The position numbers and the translations under genes were made by a program. Below the pieces are notes generated by a model, which did not search any database, was not told the DNA's origin, and saw nothing but the letters and a program-made list of their open reading frames with translations. A DNA stretch of 9,664 nt from Candidatus Omnitrophota bacterium (GTDB taxonomy: Bacteria > Ratteibacteria > UBA8468 > B48-G9 > JAFGKM01): NCBI GenBank assembly GCA_023819545.1, contig JAMWCA010000042.1, positions 1 through 9,664 on the forward strand, written 5' to 3'. Below, piece after piece: positions 5,299 to 9,664 of this stretch. Each line of letters begins with the position of its first letter. The first letter of the stretch is position 1.

Positions 5299-7014
5299 CT
5301 AAAATTTTTGCGCCAATTTTAATTTTGTTTCTGTTTCTCCTCCATTTATTAAATAAAGTAAAGGTAATGGTCTATCAAGATTTTCAATGAATTTAGGTCT
5401 ATCTTTCCATGGAGTAACGGATAGAACATTTGCTAAATCCATCCAGTATTCAAGTCGTGCAACAGATAAGTTCCAGACCATATGAAAATGGTTTGCTGGT
5501 GCATATTGTTTATACTCTAACATACTTGCATATTTAGGGACTACAAAAGTGTGAGGCCATGTATATGTTGATGTTTTGCATACAGCTTCTTGTAATTTTT
5601 CCGGTAATTCAATTGTTTCGGCTTCGTCCCATATTAGAGAAAATATGTTATTTAAAGAAGTGTAAGCAAGCCGCCCAGCAATACCTTTAATTCCACCAGG
5701 AGAGACAAAAGTTACAGAATTACCAAGTCCTGGGAAATAGAACTCATCAGCAAGAGGAAATTTAATCCTTTTCATTATCTTTTCTGGCTGTTCTCCAGGA
5801 TATCCTGCCCAGTCAAAAGATGCACTTCCAGAATTGTCTCCGTCCACAAAACCTTTCACTGCCCATATTTCATCTTCTTTTATTTTAACACCAATTTTAT
5901 TAGCAAGTTCCTTTATTTCCCAACTTTCCCAAACTTTTCTAAAATCCATAAATAAAGGTGGAGCACCTCCAGAAAGATAGGTAAAGAAAAGCATAGTCAG
6001 GAGTCCTTGAACATCTGCCTCTGTTGCATATGGAAGTGGTGTTTTTTTTCCATTGTGGTCAAACGTAGAATTAAAGATTGATTCCATTATATCAGCAACA
6101 GGCAAAGGGATTCCTCTTTTGTCTGAACCCCATTCAAGTTGACTCATAAAACCACCACCAACAGCATTTAAATCTTTCATAATATCTCTTACTATAAGAT
6201 ACATTGCGAGTGATTGGTTTAATCTTTCACTATCTTCCTCATTGCGAAGTTCAATGCCTCCTGAATTTTTCTCAAGCCAGTTTCTTAATTCTTTAAGTTC
6301 ATTTTTATTATACGCTTTTTTATTAAGCATATCTGCAAGAAGTTTCATATCAAGACGAGTTATTTCTATTCCAAAAATCTTTCTTGTTGGAATTATATGT
6401 GCAAGAGCAGTTTCCATACCCATTGAGTCATGTCCAAAAATGACTACCCTTCTTCCTTTAAGTCCAACATAGGTAATTGCTGCATAACACCAATCAATAA
6501 GTTGTTTTGCTGTTTCGTTACTCATAACTGGATTTAACCCTGTATCTGGCCAATTGCCAACAATTATATGAATTAATTTACCATATTGGGAAATTGCTCC
6601 ACTGCAAGCATGAGTATATACAACACCTGGTTTTGGACCACTATTTCCACAGGTTAGATTAATAGGAGTGTCTGAAGGAAATTGCTGTAAGAAGGATATA
6701 AGAGTTAATTGTGGAAAAGCCCATGTGTCAGGAACTCCAACAAGTATATTTACTTTTTGATTTTCAAATTGCCTTGCAACAATATCTGCCTGTTTTTCTC
6801 CATCTATTAAAATATCACTGTAAACTACTTTACAAGGGGAACCATCTGGTAATTTAACATTTTGAGCAATAATATTTGCTGACATTTCAATTATATTTTT
6901 TACTCTTTGTCTTGATTGTTCGTCAATTCTTGGATCACAAGGAGCAAATACACCAATTACTACGTCTTTTATTTGAGAAGAAATTTCTTTATTTACTTTT
7001 ATTGCTTTGCTCAT
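5299..7014 (-). CDS. L-fucose isomerase-like aldose-ketose isomerase, substrate unknown
   Basis: The 571-residue protein has the length of L-fucose/D-arabinose isomerases (E. coli FucI, 591). These are cytoplasmic Mn2+ enzymes that convert an aldose to a ketose. Visible segments: the N-terminal domain with GVPDTWAFPQ (93-102) and LTCGNSGPKPG (120-130), a middle domain with GLKGRRVVIFGHDSMGME (184-201), and YATEADVQGLLTML (329-342). Glu332, Asp357 (FMDFRK) and His509 (PANHFHMVWN) fall where E. coli FucI has its metal ligands Glu337, Asp361 and His528, so it is probably catalytically active. I do not call it fucI: no fuculose kinase, aldolase or fucose transporter is nearby, and the family includes members with other substrates. 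The start is set by GGGAG (7021-7025), 6 bp upstream, although this makes the gene overlap the end of pnp by 26 bp. With two sugar oxidoreductases downstream it forms the head of a carbohydrate cassette. Confidence 0.82.
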   Translation of the reverse strand: MSKAIKVNKEISSQIKDVVIGVFAPCDPRIDEQSRQRVKNIIEMSANIIAQNVKLPDGSPCKVVYSDILIDGEKQADIVARQFENQKVNILVGVPDTWAFPQLTLISFLQQFPSDTPINLTCGNSGPKPGVVYTHACSGAISQYGKLIHIIVGNWPDTGLNPVMSNETAKQLIDWCYAAITYVGLKGRRVVIFGHDSMGMETALAHIIPTRKIFGIEITRLDMKLLADMLNKKAYNKNELKELRNWLEKNSGGIELRNEEDSERLNQSLAMYLIVRDIMKDLNAVGGGFMSQLEWGSDKRGIPLPVADIMESIFNSTFDHNGKKTPLPYATEADVQGLLTMLFFTYLSGGAPPLFMDFRKVWESWEIKELANKIGVKIKEDEIWAVKGFVDGDNSGSASFDWAGYPGEQPEKIMKRIKFPLADEFYFPGLGNSVTFVSPGGIKGIAGRLAYTSLNNIFSLIWDEAETIELPEKLQEAVCKTSTYTWPHTFVVPKYASMLEYKQYAPANHFHMVWNLSVARLEYWMDLANVLSVTPWKDRPKFIENLDRPLPLLYLINGGETETKLKLAQKF

Positions 7015-9085
7015 CTTTATCTCCCTTTTTATAATTTTCTTCTATTTGTTTTTTGCTTAAAAGAACTCTTCCTTGCTCATCTTTACCTATTACTTTTACT
7101 TTTACTGTAGAACCAACTTTAACTACATCTTCAACTCTTTTTATTCTATAAGGAGCAAGTTCAGAAATATGAATAAGTCCTTCCTGTGAAGGGAGAAATC
7201 TAACAATTGCACCAAATGGGAATATTTTTGTAACTACTCCTTCATATATTTGTCCAATTTCAGGTTCTTCTGCAATTTTATTAATTTCACTTGCTGCTTT
7301 TTTGCATGCTTCTAAATCATTTGAATATATTCTTATTTCTCCTTCTTCTAATATGTCTATTTTGACACCTGTTTCATCTATAATTTTTTTAATTGTTTTT
7401 CCTCCTGAACCAATTACAAGTCCAACTTTTTCAGGATTGATTTTTATTGTTAAGATTTTTGGAGCATAAGGAGAAAGAGAACTTTTTGGAGATGAGATTG
7501 TGCTATACATTTTATCAAGTATTTCTTTCCTTGCTTCTTTTGATTGATAAATTGCCTTTTCTAAAATTTCTAAAGTGAGGTCTGTTGTTTTAACATCCAT
7601 CTGAAAACCAGTTATTCCATCTAAAGTTCCTGCTATTTTTAAATCCATATCTCCGTAATGGTCTTCTTCTCCTTGAATATCTGTTAGTATAATATATTGA
7701 CTTCCTTCTTTAATCAAACCAACAGATACACCTCCAACATGCTTTTCAATAGGGACACCAGCATCCATAAGAGATAAACTTCCAGCACAGGCAGTTGCCA
7801 TTGAAGAGGAACCATTTGATTCAAGAATATTTGCTACTATTCTTATTGTATAAGGGAAAATTTTTTCAGATGGAATTATTGGTAAAAGGGCTCTTTCTAC
7901 TAAATTACCATGTCCAATTTCTCTGCGAGAAGGTGCTTTTAATTGAGAGACCTCTCCAACACAAAATGGAGGGAAGTTATAATGAACCATAAATCTTTTC
8001 GTTGTTTCTTCATATAAACCATCAACTATTTGTTGATCCATACTTGTGCCAAGAGTAACCGATGCAAGACATTGCGTTTGACCTCTTGTGAATAAAGCAG
8101 AACCATGATTTCTTGGTAGGAGTCCAATTTTACATTCAATTGGCCTTATTTCTTTTAGTGCTCTTCCATCAAGACGTTTTTTAGAATTTAAGATTAAATT
8201 TCTAACTTCTTTCTCAAAAACATATTCATAGATTTTTTCAACTTCTTTTTTCTTTTCCTCTTCTTCAAATTGAACAAGAAATGCTTCTTTAATATGCGTA
8301 TAAAATTCTTTCCTTTTTTGTTTTTCTGGATAATTATATGCATTCGGTAGGTTTTTTCTAATATATTCAGTAATTTTTTCAAAAATTTCTTTTTCAAAAT
8401 TGAATTCTACTTTTTCTTTTTCTGGATTTACTATTTCTTTCAAAATATTAATCATTTTTTTAATTTCATTCCACCCAAATTCTATTGCTGATAAAAAAAC
8501 ATCTTCTGATATTTCCTTGCCTATCCCTTCAAGCATTATAATAGAATTTTCTGTTGCTGAAATTACTAAATTCAATTCGCTTTCCTGGATATCTGTAATA
8601 TTAGGATTTATTAAAAATTTCCCATTTCTTTTTACAACTCTTACACAACCGATTGGAATAGAAAAAGGGATTGAAGAAGAGAGTAAAGAAGTAGATGCAC
8701 CAATTATTGAAAGAATATCAGGTTCATTTTCCTGGTCTGCTGAAAGAACAAGAGAGATAACTTGTATTTCTTTGTAAAAGTGGTCTGGGAAAATAGGTCT
8801 TATTGACCTATCAATTAATCTGCTTATAAGAATTTCTCTTTCAGATGGTTTGCCCTCTCTTTTAAAAAATCCACCAGGGATTTTTCCAGCGGCTGATGTC
8901 TGTTCTCTATAATCACAAATTAATGGAAAAAAATCACTGTCTTGTTTTTCTTCACCCTGAACACAAGTTGTAAGAACAATTGTATCTCCACATCTAACAA
9001 GAGAAGAACCGCTACTTTGTTTTGCAACAGCGTTTATCTCTATTTCTATATTTTTTTCTCCAGAAGAGATGACGATTTTTTTCAT
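6989..9085 (-). CDS. pnp: Polyribonucleotide nucleotidyltransferase (PNPase)
   Basis: PNPase degrades RNA from the 3' end by phosphorolysis as a trimer and is a core part of bacterial mRNA turnover. The 698-residue chain has all parts in order: a first RNase PH domain (about 10-145, with DYREQTSAAGKIPGGFFKRE, 58-77), a helical linker (about 205-300), and a second, catalytic RNase PH domain (about 305-530). The catalytic domain has GHGNLVERAL (391-400), the phosphate-binding GSSSMA (425-430), and EDHYGDMDLK (474-483). Asp475, Asp481 and Lys483 match Asp486, Asp492 and Lys494 of the E. coli enzyme. A KH domain (GLVIGSGGKTIKKIIDETG, 555-573) and an S1 domain (about 611-677) follow. It starts 2 bp after the rpsO stop with only a weak AAGAAAG upstream, so translation is probably coupled to rpsO. 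Nothing seems missing. Confidence 0.97.
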   Translation of the reverse strand: MKKIVISSGEKNIEIEINAVAKQSSGSSLVRCGDTIVLTTCVQGEEKQDSDFFPLICDYREQTSAAGKIPGGFFKREGKPSEREILISRLIDRSIRPIFPDHFYKEIQVISLVLSADQENEPDILSIIGASTSLLSSSIPFSIPIGCVRVVKRNGKFLINPNITDIQESELNLVISATENSIIMLEGIGKEISEDVFLSAIEFGWNEIKKMINILKEIVNPEKEKVEFNFEKEIFEKITEYIRKNLPNAYNYPEKQKRKEFYTHIKEAFLVQFEEEEKKKEVEKIYEYVFEKEVRNLILNSKKRLDGRALKEIRPIECKIGLLPRNHGSALFTRGQTQCLASVTLGTSMDQQIVDGLYEETTKRFMVHYNFPPFCVGEVSQLKAPSRREIGHGNLVERALLPIIPSEKIFPYTIRIVANILESNGSSSMATACAGSLSLMDAGVPIEKHVGGVSVGLIKEGSQYIILTDIQGEEDHYGDMDLKIAGTLDGITGFQMDVKTTDLTLEILEKAIYQSKEARKEILDKMYSTISSPKSSLSPYAPKILTIKINPEKVGLVIGSGGKTIKKIIDETGVKIDILEEGEIRIYSNDLEACKKAASEINKIAEEPEIGQIYEGVVTKIFPFGAIVRFLPSQEGLIHISELAPYRIKRVEDVVKVGSTVKVKVIGKDEQGRVLLSKKQIEENYKKGDKDEQSNKSK
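7021..7025 (-). promoter_or_regulatory. Ribosome binding site of the isomerase gene, inside pnp
   Basis: The minus strand reads GGGAG here, 6 bp before the ATG at 7014, and lies within the last codons of pnp (stop at 6989-6991). It shows that the 26-bp overlap is a real start rather than an over-extended call, and suggests coupled translation from pnp into the sugar genes. Confidence 0.75.
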
Positions 9086-9087
9086 CT

Positions 9088-9354
9088 TTACTTTCTTAAG
9101 TTCAGCTCATTTATTATTTTAAAGTATCTTTCAGGGTCTATTTGTTGGAGGTATCTTAATAATTTCCTCCTCCTTCCTATCAATTTTAAAAATCCTCTTC
9201 TTGAATTAAAATCTTTTTTGTGTTTTTTAAAATGTTCATTCAATAATTCTATTCTTTTTGTAAGAAGAGCGATTTGAACTTCTGGAGAACCAGTATCCTT
9301 TTCATGTCTACCAAATTTTTTCATTATTTCTTTTTTAATTTCACTTTCAAGCAT
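9088..9354 (-). CDS. rpsO: 30S ribosomal protein S15
   Basis: S15 binds 16S rRNA early in 30S subunit assembly, at the central-domain three-way junction, and helps bridge the subunits. The 88-residue length is exactly typical. Family motifs run throughout: FGRHEKDTGSPEVQIALL (14-31), HFKKHKKDFNSRRGFLKLI (41-59), and RRRKLLRYLQ (61-70), including the conserved DTGS loop and the HKKD..SR RNA-binding residues. The Shine-Dalgarno AAGGAG (9361-9366) is 6 bp before the ATG. It is first in the operon and is followed after 2 bp by pnp, the classic rpsO-pnp order. The gap is too short for the processing hairpin that separates the two genes in E. coli. A strong promoter lies immediately upstream. Confidence 0.97.
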   Translation of the reverse strand: MLESEIKKEIMKKFGRHEKDTGSPEVQIALLTKRIELLNEHFKKHKKDFNSRRGFLKLIGRRRKLLRYLQQIDPERYFKIINELNLRK

Positions 9355-9381
9355 TTTTTTCTCCTTCTTTTTTAGTTTTAA

Positions 9382-9410
9382 ATTATATTATAAAAAAAAA
9401 TCTTTGTCAA
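9382..9410 (-). promoter_or_regulatory. Consensus sigma-70 promoter of the rpsO-pnp operon
   Basis: On the minus strand TTGACA (9405-9410) and TATAAT (9382-9387) are separated by 17 bp: both hexamers and the spacing are perfect consensus. The spacer contains a run of nine T (9392-9400), which may bend the DNA. Transcription should start near 9375, giving a leader of about 20 nt that carries the Shine-Dalgarno sequence. A leader this short has no room for an S15 autoregulatory structure wholly upstream of the gene. Confidence 0.8.
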
Positions 9411-9441
9411 TTTTAGAAATAAATGGTAAATTTATTATAAA
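9404..9441 (+). promoter_or_regulatory. Candidate hisS promoter, divergent from rpsO
   Basis: On the plus strand TTGTCA (9404-9409) is followed 17 bp later by TAAATT (9427-9432), the same -10 and spacing as proposed for parA. A second possible -10, TATAAA (9436-9441), lacks a good -35. The -35 box overlaps that of the rpsO promoter on the other strand. Which -10 is used cannot be decided from sequence. Confidence 0.4.
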
Positions 9442-9465
9442 ATTTCAATAAGAAGGGTAAATAAA

Positions 9466-9664
9466 ATGGGATTTTTTGTTAAGTTAAGAGGAATGAGAGA
9501 TATTTTGCCAGAAGAAATTGATATTTGGAGAAAAGTTGAACAGAAATTTATTGAGATAAGTGAATTATTTGGTTTTAAAGAAATAAGGGTTCCTATTTTA
9601 GAAAGTAAATATTTATTTGAAAAAGGGATTGGTAGAGATACAGATATAGTTATGAAAGAGATGT
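9466..9664 (+). CDS. hisS: Histidyl-tRNA synthetase (N-terminal 66 codons, runs off right edge)
   Basis: I translated this open frame by hand; it has no stop to the window end. It begins MGFFVKLRGMRDILPEE and continues through WRKVEQKFIEIS, FGFKEIRVPILES and FEKGIGRDTDIVMKEM. These are the N-terminal landmarks of class II histidyl-tRNA synthetase: the RGxxDILP opening, the GF.EIR.PI.E strand of motif 1, and the F.....G..TDIV.KEM segment. The enzyme charges tRNA-His with histidine using ATP in the cytoplasm. AAGGG (9453-9457) lies 8 bp before the ATG, supporting this start. The HisZ regulatory paralog of histidine biosynthesis shares parts of this N-terminus, but the TDIV.KEM block fits the true synthetase best. 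The gene is divergent from rpsO, across a 111-bp promoter region. Confidence 0.88.
   Translation, partial: MGFFVKLRGMRDILPEEIDIWRKVEQKFIEISELFGFKEIRVPILESKYLFEKGIGRDTDIVMKEM

Noticed and set aside
8194..8397. Minus-strand 67-codon frame inside pnp
   Set aside because: It is a shifted frame over the Lys/Glu-rich helical linker of PNPase; its Lys/Leu-rich composition comes from poly-A-rich codons.
8400..8777. Plus-strand open frame of 125 codons inside pnp, and others at 7795-7992 and 8942-9277
   Set aside because: They are antisense to well-conserved pnp and rpsO coding sequence, with low-complexity Ser/Phe/Ile composition and no family signature.
9086..9087. Processing hairpin between rpsO and pnp as in E. 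coli
   Set aside because: Only two bases separate the genes, so no intergenic hairpin is possible here.

Overview
The window is an AT-rich stretch of bacterial chromosome, compactly coded, with no sign of mobile elements, tRNA or rRNA genes, or CRISPR arrays. The core genes (aroE, rpsO, pnp, hisS) and consensus-like sigma-70 promoters fit a free-living or environmental bacterium. A low-GC genome with several Gfo/Idh/MocA and ThuA-type sugar enzymes resembles uncultured PVC/Omnitrophota-like lineages. That placement is a guess from gene content, not something the sequence proves.

Layout, left to right. Positions 1-365 (minus) hold the N-terminal two thirds of a GbsR/MarR-type winged-helix regulator that runs off the left edge. 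Upstream of it on the same strand is aroE (450-1301, minus), shikimate dehydrogenase. Across a 74-bp divergent promoter region, a two-gene plus-strand operon (1376-2511) encodes a ParA/Soj ATPase and a small protein. That protein joins a ParB-like N-terminal peptide to a ribbon-helix-helix-like domain, and no ordinary ParB is present in the window. The operon meets the next one tail to tail, with an 11-bp overlap.

From 9354 down to 2501 (minus) lies an apparent five-gene operon: rpsO, pnp, an L-fucose-isomerase-like protein, a Gfo/Idh/MocA oxidoreductase, and a fusion of a ThuA domain to a second Gfo/Idh/MocA oxidoreductase. Spacings are 2 bp, a 26-bp overlap, 15 bp and 26 bp. The rpsO promoter has perfect consensus hexamers (TTGACA, 17 bp, TATAAT). 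The carbohydrate genes therefore seem to be transcribed at least partly with a ribosomal protein and an RNA-degradation gene, which is the main oddity of the window. At the right end, hisS (histidyl-tRNA synthetase, plus, partial) starts divergently from rpsO.

How the genes may work together: ParA and its small partner probably form a partition or positioning pair. The isomerase and the two oxidoreductases probably act on one sugar or sugar acid through isomerisation and keto-sugar redox chemistry. The ThuA-Gfo fusion recalls the separate ThuA and ThuB proteins of rhizobial trehalose utilisation. The substrate cannot be read from the sequence, and no kinase, aldolase or transporter is nearby.
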